A stretch of 64,000 nt of DNA from Agrococcus sp. KRD186 (GTDB lineage Bacteria > Actinomycetota > Actinomycetes > Actinomycetales > Microbacteriaceae), in assembly GCF_017168255.1 (NCBI RefSeq), contig NZ_JABFAP010000001.1, positions 2,598,449-2,662,448 of the forward strand, in the 5' to 3' direction. The notes under the pieces were generated by a model that was not told the origin of the DNA, did not search any database, and was given only the letters and a program-made list of their open reading frames with translations. This document shows positions 1 through 8,738 of this stretch, piece by piece; the first letter of the stretch is position 1; every line of letters starts with the position of its first letter. The translations under genes were made by a program, and so were the position numbers.

Positions 1-903
1 CAGCCCGTCCCGCTCCCCACCACCCCCAAGCAGTGGATCGGCGCCGGCGTGCTCGTCGCGCTCGCGATCGTCGGCCTGGCCACGATCGTCGTCGCCATCG
101 CCCGCTGGTTCGCTGGGCTCGAGCCGGTCGCCGCGTTCATCGCGCAGTACCCCGGCACCTATGAGCTCCCCGAGGGCGCGCCGGTGGGCCTGCCGGTCTG
201 GCTCAACTGGTCGCACTTCTTCAACCTGTTCTTCATCGCGCTGATCATCCGCAGCGGGCTCCAGGTGCGGAGCGAGCGCAAGCCACCCGCGTACTTCACC
301 TCGAAGCGCACCGGCCACAAGGCATCCATCACCGTCTGGCTGCACACGAGCGTCGACATCCTCTGGGTGGTGAATGGGCTGATCTTCGTCGTGCTGCTGT
401 TCGCGACCGGCCAGTGGATGCGCATCGTGCCCACCAGCTGGGAGGTCTTCCCGCACGCCATCTCGGCCGGCCTCCAGTACGCGACGCTCGAGTGGCCGCT
501 CGAGGACGGCTGGGTCAACTACAACGCGCTGCAGCAGCTCGCCTACTTCGTCACCGTCTTCGTCGCCGCCCCGCTCGCGATCGCCACCGGTGTGCGCATG
601 AGCGGCTGGTGGCCCGAGAACGAGCGGCTCAATCGCGCGTACCCGGTGGCCTGGGCGCGCGCGATCCACTTCCCGACGATGCTCTACTTCGTCGCCTTCA
701 TCGCCGTGCACGTGCTGCTGGTGCTCACGACCGGAGCGCTCCGCAACCTCAACCACATGTTCGCCGCGAAGGCCGACGACGACTGGATCGGCTTCCTGCT
801 CTTCGTCGGCGCCATGCTCGTCACCGCGGCGGCCGTCGTCGCCGCCCGCCCCACCCTGCTCTCGCCGATCGCGAGCCGCTTCGGCAAGGTGACCGCCCGA
901 TAG
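1..903 (+). CDS. cytochrome b/b6-domain membrane protein (5' end outside window)
   Basis: The frame is already open at base 1, so the true start probably lies upstream; the first in-window start codon is GTG at 49. The product is a multi-span membrane protein with the layout of the cytochrome b561/Ni-hydrogenase b-type subunit superfamily. Hydrophobic segments occur at about residues 1-25, 55-70, 105-125, 165-190, 210-230 and 245-265 counted from base 49. Histidines in membrane segments (SHFFN, WLHTSVD, IHFPTM, AVHVLL) are candidate haem ligands. Relatives usually anchor and pass electrons to or from a molybdopterin oxidoreductase. No such partner is visible, but it could lie to the left. The exact substrate is unknown. 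Confidence 0.75.
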   Translation, partial: QPVPLPTTPKQWIGAGVLVALAIVGLATIVVAIARWFAGLEPVAAFIAQYPGTYELPEGAPVGLPVWLNWSHFFNLFFIALIIRSGLQVRSERKPPAYFTSKRTGHKASITVWLHTSVDILWVVNGLIFVVLLFATGQWMRIVPTSWEVFPHAISAGLQYATLEWPLEDGWVNYNALQQLAYFVTVFVAAPLAIATGVRMSGWWPENERLNRAYPVAWARAIHFPTMLYFVAFIAVHVLLVLTTGALRNLNHMFAAKADDDWIGFLLFVGAMLVTAAAVVAARPTLLSPIASRFGKVTAR

Positions 904-997
904 CGGCACGGTGTCTGCCCGATAGCGGCACCGGTCGCTGCATGCGCCGTGTGCCGATGTGTCGAGCGGATGCGCTGGCGCACGACAGGATAGACGG

Positions 998-1792
998 GTG
1001 AGTAACGAGATGGAGACCGAGCACCGCAGGCCGATCTTCGCGCTCATCGGGATCGGGCTGCTCTCGGGCTTCCTGTCGGGCATGTTCGGCATCGGCGGCG
1101 GCATCGTCATCGTGCCGCTGCTGGTGCTGCTGGCGAAGTTCCCGCGCAAGCTCGCCGCCGGCACGTCGCTCGGGGCGATCGTGCCCGCCGCGCTCGTCGG
1201 CGTCGCGAGCTACGCGGCGGTCGGCAACGTCGACTGGCTGGTGGCGCTCATCCTCGTGGTCGGCTCGGTCATCGGCGCGCAGGTCGGCGCGCACTTGCTG
1301 CACAAGCTGCCGGTGCTGGCGATCCGCTGGGCGTTCATCGTCTTCCTGGCGGCCGTGGCCGTCAGCCTCTTCCTGGTGGTGCCCTCGCGCGACGCGCAGC
1401 TGCAGCTCGACGTGCTGCCGATCATCGGGCTCGTCGCGCTCGGCTTCGCCACAGGCGTGCTCTCGGGCATCCTCGGCGTCGGCGGCGGCATCATCATCGT
1501 GCCGATGCTCATCCTGCTGTTCGGGCAGAGCGACCTGGTCGCCAAGGGCACCTCGCTCGCGATGATGATCCCCACCGCGATCTCCGGCACGATCGGCAAC
1601 CTGCGGCGCAAGAACGTCGACATCGTCGCCTCGCTCATCGTCGGGCTCTCGGCCTGCGTGACGACCGCGCTCGGCGCGGCCGCCGCCATCGCGCTCGACC
1701 CGCGCACCGCATCCGTCATCTTCGGCGCCTTCCTGCTGGTGCTGATCGTGCGGCTGGTGTTCGAGGCGATCAAGCAGGGGCACAAGGAGTGA
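998..1792 (+). CDS. sulfite exporter TauE/SafE family protein
   Basis: This 264-residue inner-membrane protein shows the internal duplication of the TauE/SafE (DUF81) family. Two copies of a glycine-rich loop, FGIGGGIVIVPLL near residue 27 and LGVGGGIIIVPML near residue 165, each open a half of about four transmembrane helices. The family exports or imports sulfite, sulfoacetate and other sulfur or organic anions; the substrate here cannot be read from sequence. I chose GTG at 998 (VSNEMETEH); ATG at 1010 is a possible later start. The frame extends upstream to 959, but that stretch is not hydrophobic and lacks a ribosome-binding site. Confidence 0.85.
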   Translation: MSNEMETEHRRPIFALIGIGLLSGFLSGMFGIGGGIVIVPLLVLLAKFPRKLAAGTSLGAIVPAALVGVASYAAVGNVDWLVALILVVGSVIGAQVGAHLLHKLPVLAIRWAFIVFLAAVAVSLFLVVPSRDAQLQLDVLPIIGLVALGFATGVLSGILGVGGGIIIVPMLILLFGQSDLVAKGTSLAMMIPTAISGTIGNLRRKNVDIVASLIVGLSACVTTALGAAAAIALDPRTASVIFGAFLLVLIVRLVFEAIKQGHKE

Positions 1793-1844
1793 TGGGCGCG
1801 GCGAATGATGAGCACACAGATGCCGAGCGCAGGGGAGTGACGGC

Positions 1845-2465
1845 ATGACGCGGCACATCGTCTTCCTGCTGATCGGCGCGATCTTCACCGTGATCGGCAG
1901 CACCGTGCTGGCGGTGTTCCTGCGCGTGCTCACCGCCGGTGGCCTGGGGGAGCTGAGCCCGATGGTGCTCATCCCCGCGGTGTTCGCGGTGCTCGGCATC
2001 GTGCTCGTGGTGATGGCGATCCGCGGCATGCTGCGGCACCGGGAACGGCGCGCGATGCCGCTCGCGGTCGTGCGCGCCGAGCCTCCGGGGGCCCGCTCGG
2101 GCCGCTGGGATCTCGACGACGTCGCCAGCGGCATCGCCAGGCGGCTGGTCGGCAGCCCGTGCGCGGTGCACCACGCGGGCGAGCGCATCGAGATCCGCTG
2201 GGCGGGCGAGGTGGCGCAGCATCGCTGCGAGCTGCGCGACGCCGGCGAGGGGGTGCTCTCGCACTCGGACGTGATCGAGTCGGCGCTCGAGGTGCTGCGG
2301 CTGCACAAGGGGGTGACGTTCCGCGCCGGGCCATCGCGCAGCCGCGCGTCGCGGCGCAGCCTGGTGCACGGCTCTGGCGGTGCGTTCGACACCGTCGACC
2401 GGCGAGCGGTGCACACCGCGCTCGACGAGACGCTCGCGCTCGCCGGCTGGCGCCGCGAGGGCTGA
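1845..2465 (+). CDS. hypothetical protein with two N-terminal membrane segments
   Basis: This 206-residue protein starts with ATG behind AGGGGAGTGACGGC, a good ribosome-binding site. Residues 5-30 and 42-62 are hydrophobic helices in a hairpin. The remaining 140 residues are soluble, charged and rich in Arg and Ala, with an apparent alpha/beta pattern (VHHAGERIEIRW, HRCELRDAGEGV). I do not recognise a named family. It follows the TauE-like gene by 52 bp in the same direction and could be co-transcribed with it. Confidence 0.6.
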   Translation: MTRHIVFLLIGAIFTVIGSTVLAVFLRVLTAGGLGELSPMVLIPAVFAVLGIVLVVMAIRGMLRHRERRAMPLAVVRAEPPGARSGRWDLDDVASGIARRLVGSPCAVHHAGERIEIRWAGEVAQHRCELRDAGEGVLSHSDVIESALEVLRLHKGVTFRAGPSRSRASRRSLVHGSGGAFDTVDRRAVHTALDETLALAGWRREG

Positions 2466-2551
2466 CCGCGACGGACCCCCGCGAGCGCTCGCGCCGCTGC
2501 CGCCGACGCGGCATGGACCTCTGCGAGATCTGGGGACCCCGCAGATCGGGA

Positions 2552-2725
2552 CCGCAGATCCCGAAGGGGTCCGGCTGCGGCGGGGCTCGAGCCGGAACGG
2601 GTCCGCAGATCCCGAAGGGGTCCGGCTGCGGCGGGGCTCGAGCCGGAACGGGTTCGCAGATCCCGAAGGGGTCCGGCTGCGGCGCGGCTCGAGCCGGAAC
2701 GGGTCCGCAGATCCCGAACGGGTTC
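2552..2725. repeat. 51-bp tandem repeat, 3.4 copies, intergenic
   Basis: Copies start at 2552, 2603, 2654 and 2705, an exact 51-bp period with a few substitutions. Each contains the near-palindrome GATCCCGAAGGGGTCC (2557, 2608, 2659, 2710, the last as GATCCCGAACGGGTTC) followed by a GGCTGCGGCGGGGCTCGAG segment. It lies between two convergent genes that end at 2465 and 2747, so it may act as a transcription end or be a REP-like element. The same 16-mer family recurs at 23563-23671. Confidence 0.85.
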
Positions 2726-2746
2726 GCGTTGCTGGCCGGCGGGCGG

Positions 2747-4012
2747 CTACTTGACGATGTTCGTCGACTCCGTGGGCGGCGGCAGCGTCAGCGTGCCGGT
2801 GCGGCTCATGCGGTCGTCGCGGCGCACGCGCACCCAGTAGATCGCTCCGACGATGAACGCGACGAGGCACGTGACCGCGGCGACCATGATGCCCCAACGG
2901 GGACCGAAGGCATCCGCCACCCACCCGACGATCGGTGCGCCGATGGGGGTGCCGCCCATGAAGACCGCGCCGTAGAGCGCCATCACGCGGCCGCGCACCT
3001 CGGGGGCGGAGGTGAGCTGCACCATCGAGTTGGCGTTCGTCATGAACAGCTGCGCCGTGAAGCCGGCGAGCGCGAGCGCTGCGCCGAACAGCCAGATGTT
3101 GGGCACCCAGGCGGCGAGGCTGCAGGCGAACACGAACATGCCGATGCCGCCGACCAGGAAGGTCCAGCGCGGGCGCGACGAGCGGGCCGACATCAGGGCG
3201 CCGGTGACCGATCCGATGGCCATCGCGCTCGAGAGCAGGCCGAACACGTCGGCATCCGCCTGGAACTCGGTGGCCGTCATGGTCGAGATGTAGATGGGGA
3301 AGTTCAGGCCGAAGGTGCCGAGGATGAACGCCATCAGGAAGATGATCAGCAGGTCGTGGCGCTTCCGCACGTACTTGAAGCCCTGCACGATGTCGCCCAG
3401 GCCCTTCGCGCCGCGCGGGCTCGGCTGCAGCTCTGCCGCGCGGATGCGCACGAGCGCGACGAGCATGGCGATGAAGGTGAGCGCGTTGATGAGGAAGACC
3501 GGGCCGGGGGAGACCAGCGCGATCAGCACGCCGGCGACTGCCGGGCCGATCAGCCGGGCGCCGTGGAAGGAGGCGGAGTTCAGCGCCACCGCGTTGGCGA
3601 TGTCGTCCTGGCCAACGAGCTCGGAGACGAACGCCTGCCGGGCGGGCATGTCGAAGGCCTGCACGACGCCGAACATGAGCGAGAAGACCTGCACGTGCCA
3701 CAGCTCGACGATGCCGGCGGTGACCGTCACGCCCAGCACGAGCGCGAGCACCCCCATCGCCGACTGCGTCACCAGCAGCACCTTGCGCCGGTCGTACTTG
3801 TCGGCGATGAGCCCGGAGATCGGCACGAGCAGCAGCTGCGGGGCGAACTGCAGGGCCATGTTGAGGCCGAGGGCGGTGGCGTCGTTGTCGGTCAGCACCG
3901 TCAGGACGGTCCACGCCAGGGCGGTCGACTGCATCCAGGCGCCGACGTTCGAGATCAGGGCGCCCGTGAACCAGGTGCGGTAGTTGAAGCGCTTGAGGCT
4001 GCGGAACATCAC
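2747..4012 (-). CDS. MFS transporter (EntS-like drug/siderophore exporter fold)
   Basis: This 421-residue major facilitator protein has about 12 hydrophobic helices. The signature between helices 2 and 3 reads GLIADKYDRRKVLL, the usual G-x3-D-x2-R-R. The N-terminus (SLKRFNYRTWFTGALISNVG) matches the MFS_3 / enterobactin-exporter-type subgroup, whose members export small molecules. Its start overlaps the stop of the upstream MarR-family gene by 4 bp (ATGA), so the two are translationally coupled. A MarR repressor with an exporter is a classic arrangement for induced efflux of aromatic or lipophilic compounds. The ligand is unknown. Confidence 0.85.
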   Translation of the reverse strand: MMFRSLKRFNYRTWFTGALISNVGAWMQSTALAWTVLTVLTDNDATALGLNMALQFAPQLLLVPISGLIADKYDRRKVLLVTQSAMGVLALVLGVTVTAGIVELWHVQVFSLMFGVVQAFDMPARQAFVSELVGQDDIANAVALNSASFHGARLIGPAVAGVLIALVSPGPVFLINALTFIAMLVALVRIRAAELQPSPRGAKGLGDIVQGFKYVRKRHDLLIIFLMAFILGTFGLNFPIYISTMTATEFQADADVFGLLSSAMAIGSVTGALMSARSSRPRWTFLVGGIGMFVFACSLAAWVPNIWLFGAALALAGFTAQLFMTNANSMVQLTSAPEVRGRVMALYGAVFMGGTPIGAPIVGWVADAFGPRWGIMVAAVTCLVAFIVGAIYWVRVRRDDRMSRTGTLTLPPPTESTNIVK

Positions 4013-4428
4013 CGCTCTGCGAGCCGTTCCAGAATGGGCACGGCGCGCTCGATGATCTCGCGCTCCTCGGGGGAGAGCCGGTCGAGCGCGTCGGCGAGCG
4101 CCCGGTTGCGGCGCCTGCGCAGGCCGTCGATCATCTCGTCGCCCTTGTCGCTGATGCGCAGCACCATCATGCGGCCGTCGGTGGGGTGCGCGTCACGCTC
4201 GATGTAGCCGAGCGACTCGAGGTGCTGCAGCGTCTTCACCATGCTGGGCGGCTTCACGCCCTCGCAGGCGGCGATGCGCGCGAGCGTCGGCTCCTCGAGC
4301 TGCTGGATCGCGCCGAGCGCCGACATGTGGTGGAGCGAGAGCGCGTCGTCGCCCTGCTCGCGGCGCATCCTGCGGCCCATGCGCACCAGCGCCACGCGGA
4401 GGGAGGCGGCGAGTGCGGTGGACGGCAT
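4009..4428 (-). CDS. MarR-family transcriptional regulator
   Basis: This 139-residue protein has the winged-helix MarR fold. The recognition region reads PTLARIAACEGVKPPSMVKTL and the wing carries DAHPTDGRMMVLRIS, the family's D-x-R-D/G-R pattern. It is the first gene of a two-gene unit and overlaps the MFS exporter gene by 4 bp, so it probably represses that operon. The start codon sits 6 nt after TAGGCT (complement of 4435-4440), a good -10 box. No ribosome-binding site is visible, which suggests a leaderless mRNA. Confidence 0.85.
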   Translation of the reverse strand: MPSTALAASLRVALVRMGRRMRREQGDDALSLHHMSALGAIQQLEEPTLARIAACEGVKPPSMVKTLQHLESLGYIERDAHPTDGRMMVLRISDKGDEMIDGLRRRRNRALADALDRLSPEEREIIERAVPILERLAER

Positions 4429-4455
4429 GTCGTTAGCCTACCTCACGATCTGTCA

Positions 4456-4625
4456 GGCGCCGTCGGCAGTCGCTGCGGCCCGGCGCCGTCGGCAGTCGTT
4501 GCCGCCCGGCGCCGCCCGCCGCGGCCCGGCTGCTGACTTCCCGCCGGTGCGACCGGTGCCGCGCGCTGGGGTGCCGCGCGCTGGGGTGCCGCGCGCTGCG
4601 GTGCCGCGCGCTGGGGTGCCGCGCG
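4456..4625. repeat. intergenic tandem repeats (26-bp x2, 15-bp x4)
   Basis: Two 26-bp copies beginning GGCGCCGTCGGCAGTCG start at 4456 and 4482. From 4561 a 15-bp unit, GCGCGCTGGGGTGCC, runs four times to 4620 with one substitution. The array reaches the last codons of the convergently oriented gene ending at 4626. It has no coding potential I can support. Confidence 0.8.
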
Positions 4626-5033
4626 TCAGTCGTTCGAGGCTGCCGAAGCTGCGGAATCTGCGGAGGCCGCCGAGGCCGAGCCCACCGGTGCCACGGGCAC
4701 GGGCTGCGGCGCGGGGGCGGGCGCCACCTCCGCCGGAGCCGGGGCCGACGCCGCTGCCGAAGGGGCTGCCGGTGGCTCGCTCGCGCTCGGCGTCGCGGTG
4801 GGCGACGGTGCGACGAGCGCGCTGCCCAGCTTCTCGAGATCGACCGGGGCCGTGCTGCCCGGCGAGCCGGCAGTCGTCCCCTGGATCTCGGCGCCGGCGA
4901 TCTCCGCGCCGGAGACGTCGCGCACGTCCAGTGCGCTGGCGACGCTCATCGCGCCGAGCGAGATGACGCCGACGCTGAGCACGCCGGCCGTGCCGACAAG
5001 GATCCACTGGTTGCGCTTCATGGTCACCAGCAT
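4626..5033 (-). CDS. small exported or membrane-anchored Ala/Pro/Ser-rich protein
   Basis: The 135-residue product begins MLVTMKRNQWILVGTAGVL: a short basic start and a hydrophobic helix (about residues 10-33) ending ASALDV, so it is secreted or anchored by its N-terminus. The rest is low-complexity Pro/Ala/Ser (for example APAPAEVAPAPAPQPVPVAP) without cysteines or a catalytic motif. A second ATG at 5021 (MKRNQ) is an equally likely start. A 22-bp inverted-repeat motif at 5066-5087 lies about 33 nt upstream and resembles one in the histidine-kinase promoter. It may therefore be a target or accessory of that two-component system; this is inference. No family recognised. Confidence 0.65.
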   Translation of the reverse strand: MLVTMKRNQWILVGTAGVLSVGVISLGAMSVASALDVRDVSGAEIAGAEIQGTTAGSPGSTAPVDLEKLGSALVAPSPTATPSASEPPAAPSAAASAPAPAEVAPAPAPQPVPVAPVGSASAASADSAASAASND

Positions 5034-5065
5034 CGTGGCCGCGCGTGAGGCGTGCAGGAGCGCCA

Positions 5066-5087
5066 GATGAGAGCCCTCTCATCTTCG
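5066..5087. promoter_or_regulatory. inverted-repeat operator candidate, matches motif at 6406
   Basis: GATGAGAG-CC-CTCTCATC is a perfect inverted repeat with 8-bp arms (5066-5083), followed by TTCG. Seventeen of its 22 bases match 6406-6427, in the promoter of the histidine kinase. It sits 33 nt before the small exported protein's start. A binding site for the response regulator encoded at 8076 is the simplest reading. Confidence 0.5.
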
Positions 5088-5131
5088 CCGCGGGCGGCCC
5101 CGCGCGGCCGATCGTGGCGGCACGGGGGGCC

Positions 5132-6367
5132 TCAGCCGCTGAGCATCCCCTCGAGCAGCGCGACGGCGATGGTCAGCTCGGCGGTCGCCATCTCGAGGTC
5201 GCCGCGCTCGATCGGCGCGAGCGCGTGCGCGAGCACGTGGACGGCCGTGCGGTGCGCCACGCGCACGCTGCCCGGTCGGTCGGCCGCCAGCCAGCGCCCG
5301 GCCGCCGCATCGAGCAGCCGCCGGAAGCCGGCCGAGCGCTCCGCGTCGGCGCGCGAGAGCACGAGCGAGGCGACGAGGTGCCCCATGAAGGCCGCCTCGT
5401 CGTCGGCCGGATCGCCCAGCCCGCAGGTGTCGATGTCGATCACGCCCGAGATCGCGCTCGCGTCGTCCTCCGCCACGAACAGCTGCCCCACGTGCAGGTC
5501 GCCGTGCACGGTGCGGCGCACATCCTGGTCGACGACGAGGGCGGATGCGTCGGTCGACGTGATCATGGCGGTGACGGCGCGGAGCGGGCCCGCCAGGGCC
5601 GCGGCGTCAGCACCGAGCGCGATGGCGCGATCGACTGCGGCGGCGCTGCGGGTGAGGTACCAGTCGCTGCGGTCGGCGAGCGAGGCGCGGGCGTCGCGGC
5701 CGGTGTCGACGCCGCCCATGTGCTCGCGCAGCGACTCGATCGAGTCGAGCAGCCGCTCGGGGTCGAGCTCGTGCAGCCGCGAGGTGAGGGCCGTGCCCGC
5801 GGCGGTCTCGGTGAGCACGATGCCGAGCTCCGACCAGCCGGTGATGAGCGGCACCGGCACACCGCCGGCGCGCAGCGACTCCTGCAGCTGCACGATCGAG
5901 GCGGAGGCGTCTGGACGCACGATCTTGAGGTACGTCTCCCGCTGGCCTGCACGCATCCGGAACATCGCGCGCTTGCCGGGTCGGTAGACGAGCAGCTCTG
6001 GCCTGCGGTCGATGCTGATGCCGAGTCGGCCCATCAGGGTGGCGGCGGCGTCGGGGAAGCTCGCCGGGGCGAGCGCCGGCAGCCGCGGATCGGCCGGGTG
6101 CAGCCAGATGCGCGCCTCCGGCCGCTCGGGGTCGCCGAGCACGAAGCCGGTCTCGCTCTCGACCTGCTTGCCGGAGGTGTCGACGTACCAGTAGCGGATC
6201 GGCGCATCCTGCCCCGGCTGCGGCGCCTCCTCGAAGCCGGTCAGTGCCCCGGAGCCGTAGGGCTCGCGGCTCAGCACGCGCAGCTCGCCGGCCAGGTCGT
6301 CGCCGAGCGCGTCGCGCAGCATCTGCTCCTCGGCGCTGCGGGTGCCGGGGCTGGTCAGGTGATCCAC
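5132..6367 (-). CDS. APH-fold phosphotransferase (aminoglycoside/choline-kinase-like), copy 1
   Basis: This 411-residue protein has a protein-kinase-like C-terminal half. The catalytic loop is VHGDLHVGQLF (His near residue 288, then the Asp), and the metal-binding motif is VIDIDTCGLGDPADDEA. An N-terminal part of about 130 residues carries RYWYVDTSGKQVESETGF and ARIWLHPADPRLPAL, which the paralogue at 8752 shares. The family phosphorylates small molecules such as aminoglycosides, choline or sugars; the substrate is unknown. It starts with GTG and is divergent from the histidine kinase, sharing an 86-bp promoter region with it. Pairing with the second copy across the kinase/regulator genes suggests a common job. 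Confidence 0.75.
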   Translation of the reverse strand: MDHLTSPGTRSAEEQMLRDALGDDLAGELRVLSREPYGSGALTGFEEAPQPGQDAPIRYWYVDTSGKQVESETGFVLGDPERPEARIWLHPADPRLPALAPASFPDAAATLMGRLGISIDRRPELLVYRPGKRAMFRMRAGQRETYLKIVRPDASASIVQLQESLRAGGVPVPLITGWSELGIVLTETAAGTALTSRLHELDPERLLDSIESLREHMGGVDTGRDARASLADRSDWYLTRSAAAVDRAIALGADAAALAGPLRAVTAMITSTDASALVVDQDVRRTVHGDLHVGQLFVAEDDASAISGVIDIDTCGLGDPADDEAAFMGHLVASLVLSRADAERSAGFRRLLDAAAGRWLAADRPGSVRVAHRTAVHVLAHALAPIERGDLEMATAELTIAVALLEGMLSG

Positions 6368-6405
6368 ACACCGATCTCACCATGTCCGCCTGCGCTCCGC
6401 CTGCA

Positions 6406-6427
6406 GATGAAGGTTCTCTCACCTTCG
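6406..6427. promoter_or_regulatory. operator candidate in the divergent kinase/phosphotransferase promoter
   Basis: GATGAAGGTTCTCTCACCTTCG matches the site at 5066-5087 in 17 of 22 positions and contains its own inverted repeat GAAGGT-N6-ACCTTC (6409-6426). It lies 39 nt before the phosphotransferase start and 27 nt before the kinase start, as expected for an autoregulatory site of the two-component system. Confidence 0.5.
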
Positions 6428-6453
6428 GGCGTCGCGCCCGCGTGCAGGGTTGA

Positions 6454-8091
6454 ATGGGTGCCATGCCCGATTCCGTCATGCCGCGCCTGCGCACGTGGAC
6501 CGTGCGCTCGCGGATCGTGGGGCTGCTGACGGTGCTGACCCTGCTGTCGGTGTTCGCCGCGGGTACGGTCGCCTACTTCGTCGAGCGCTCGCGCGTGATC
6601 GAGCAGATCGACGTCAACCTGGAGTCGGCGCTCGAGTCGGGCAGCTTCACGGTCTCGAGCGCGACGGTGCCATGGGGGTCGGTCGAGCTGGCGCTCACCG
6701 CGGTCGTGCAGCGGGTGGCGCCGGACGGCAACACCGGCACGCTCGGCATCCTCGACGGCCGCGCCGCGCTCGTGCCCGGTGTGCCCGCCGACGTGCAGCT
6801 CGAGAAGCTGCCCGGCTTCGTGGATCGCATCGTGGCCGAGACCGCAGGGCACGCCACCGTGATGGGCACCTACGTCAGCGAGGACGGCGAAGCCGTGCGC
6901 TACGTCGCGGCGCCCGTCTCGCTGGGCGAGGTCGATGAGAGCCGGCCGCCGCAGGCGGTGTTCGTCACCGGCTACGCCGTGCAGCAGGAGCTGGCCGAGA
7001 TCAACGAGGCCGCCCAGGTGTTCACCATCACGGCGCTCGTCGCGACGCTCGTGACGTTCCTGATCGCGCTGTGGGTCTCCGGCCGGCTGCTGCGGCCGAT
7101 CCGGCGGATGCGCGAGGTCGCCGAGCGCTCCTCCGCCGCGAACCTCGACGAGCGGATCCCCACCGGCGACGGGCGCGACGACGTGTCGCAGCTGGCCGTC
7201 ACCGTCAACCGCATGCTCGACCGGCTGGGCGGCGCGCTCGACAGCCAGCGCGAGCTGCTGCGCGATGTCGGGCACGAGCTGAAGACGCCGATCACCATCG
7301 TGCGCGGCCACCTCGAGCTGGTCGACAGCGCCGACCCCGCCGACGTCGACGAGACGCGCGACCTGGCCATCGACGAGCTCGACCGGATGGCGCGGCTGGT
7401 CGACGACCTGCGCTCGGCCGCACGCCTGCGCGACCCGGGCGCGTTCTCGATCCGGCCCACCGACCTGGCCGTGCTCACCGAGCACATCGCCGCCAAGGCG
7501 CGTGCCATCGCGGGCGCCGACATCGCCGACGAGGTCTCGAGCCCGCCGGTGACCGCTGCGCTCGACCCCGACCGCATCACCCAGGCGATGCTGCAGCTGG
7601 TCGCCAACGCCCTGCGGCACGCGCACGGCCCGATCGCGATCGGCGCGCGGGCGCGGGGGCGAGACGTCGAGCTGTTCGTGCGCGACCGCGGGCCCGGTGT
7701 GCCGGACGAGCTGAAGACCGTCATCTTCGAGCGCTTCCGCCGCGGCATCGCCGAGGGCCGCGGCGACGGCGGCTCGGGCCTGGGCCTGTCGATCGTGCAG
7801 CTCATCGCCGAGAGGCACGGCGGCCGCGCGTGGGTGACGGATGCGTGGGTCAAGCAGGCGGGTCAGGAGCAACCGACGCGGGGCTCGGAGTTCATCGTGT
7901 CGCTGCCGGGAGCGGTCGTCATCGACGAGGTGCCGGACCCGGCCACCGGCGTGGGCCAGACTGACCCCGGGGGTGCGGCGACGCATCCGCCGGCCCCGCC
8001 GGCCCCGCCGGCACCAGCACGCGACGGCAACGACCCGGCCAATACCGACCCCGCCAGCAACGACGAGGAGCAGCCATGGCATCGATCCTGA
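6454..8091 (+). CDS. sensor histidine kinase (HAMP, HisKA, HATPase_c)
   Basis: This 545-residue inner-membrane kinase has transmembrane helix 1 at about 20-42, an extracytoplasmic sensor of about 140 residues, helix 2 at about 185-207, then HAMP (LLRPIRRMREVAERSS). The H-box is DVGHELKTPITI with the phosphoryl-accepting His274. The ATPase domain shows the N-box (ANALRHAHG), RDRGPGVPDELKTVIFERF and GSGLGLSIVQLI. A Pro/Ala-rich tail of about 45 residues after the ATPase domain is unusual. It starts at ATG 6454, with 6463 an alternative, and overlaps the response regulator by 16 bp. The signal is unknown. The shared motif upstream suggests autoregulation. Confidence 0.9.
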   Translation: MGAMPDSVMPRLRTWTVRSRIVGLLTVLTLLSVFAAGTVAYFVERSRVIEQIDVNLESALESGSFTVSSATVPWGSVELALTAVVQRVAPDGNTGTLGILDGRAALVPGVPADVQLEKLPGFVDRIVAETAGHATVMGTYVSEDGEAVRYVAAPVSLGEVDESRPPQAVFVTGYAVQQELAEINEAAQVFTITALVATLVTFLIALWVSGRLLRPIRRMREVAERSSAANLDERIPTGDGRDDVSQLAVTVNRMLDRLGGALDSQRELLRDVGHELKTPITIVRGHLELVDSADPADVDETRDLAIDELDRMARLVDDLRSAARLRDPGAFSIRPTDLAVLTEHIAAKARAIAGADIADEVSSPPVTAALDPDRITQAMLQLVANALRHAHGPIAIGARARGRDVELFVRDRGPGVPDELKTVIFERFRRGIAEGRGDGGSGLGLSIVQLIAERHGGRAWVTDAWVKQAGQEQPTRGSEFIVSLPGAVVIDEVPDPATGVGQTDPGGAATHPPAPPAPPAPARDGNDPANTDPASNDEEQPWHRS

Positions 8092-8738
8092 TCGCAGAGG
8101 ACGAGGCGCGCATCGCCTCGTTCGTCGAGAAGGGGCTGAAGTCGTCGGGCTACACGACCCGCGTGGCGCCCACCGGCCCCGAAGCGCTCGATCTGGCGCT
8201 CACCGACGAGTTCGACCTGCTGGTGCTCGACATCGGCCTGCCGGGCATAGACGGCTTCGAGGTGCTCGCGCAGCTGCGCGGCTCGGGCTCGACGATGCCC
8301 GTGATCATCCTCACCGCGCGGGCCGGCGGCGCCGACACCGTCGCCGGGCTCGAGGGGGGCGCCGACGACTACATGGCGAAGCCCTTCCGCTTCGACGAGC
8401 TGCTCGCCCGCGTGCGGCTGCGCATGGCGACGCACGCGGCGAGCCCGGCGTCGGCGTCGGAGCTCGCGCACCAGGGGCTCGAGCTCGACATCCGCACCCG
8501 GCGCGCGACCGTCGACGGTCGCGCGGTCGACCTCTCGGGGCGCGAGTTCGCGCTCGCCGAGGAGCTCGTGCGCCACGCCGGGCAGGTGCTCTCGCGCGAG
8601 CAGCTGCTCTCGCGCGTGTGGGGCTACGACTTCGACCCGGGCTCGAACGTCGTCGACGTCTACATCCGCTACCTGCGCAACAAGCTGGGCGCCGAGCGCA
8701 TCGAGACCGTGCGGGGGATGGGCTACCGGCTGGTGTGA
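8076..8738 (+). CDS. OmpR/PhoB-family response regulator
   Basis: This 220-residue protein has a receiver domain (ILIAEDEARIASFVEKGL; phospho-acceptor Asp52 in LVLDIGLPG; conserved Lys in DDYMAKPFRFDE). A C-terminal winged helix follows, with SREQLLSRVWGYDFDPGSNVVDVYIRYLRNKL typical of the Trans_reg_C domain, quoted here only in part: the DNA-recognition helix is around residues 185-202. It starts inside the 3' end of the kinase gene behind GAGGAG, so the pair is co-translated. It probably binds the paired motifs at 5066 and 6406. The stop codon lies inside a hairpin shared with the convergent phosphotransferase gene. Confidence 0.92.
   Translation: MASILIAEDEARIASFVEKGLKSSGYTTRVAPTGPEALDLALTDEFDLLVLDIGLPGIDGFEVLAQLRGSGSTMPVIILTARAGGADTVAGLEGGADDYMAKPFRFDELLARVRLRMATHAASPASASELAHQGLELDIRTRRATVDGRAVDLSGREFALAEELVRHAGQVLSREQLLSRVWGYDFDPGSNVVDVYIRYLRNKLGAERIETVRGMGYRLV

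Noticed and set aside
6373-8082. Minus-strand frame antisense to the histidine kinase
   Set aside because: No recognisable domain and composition of a shadow frame.
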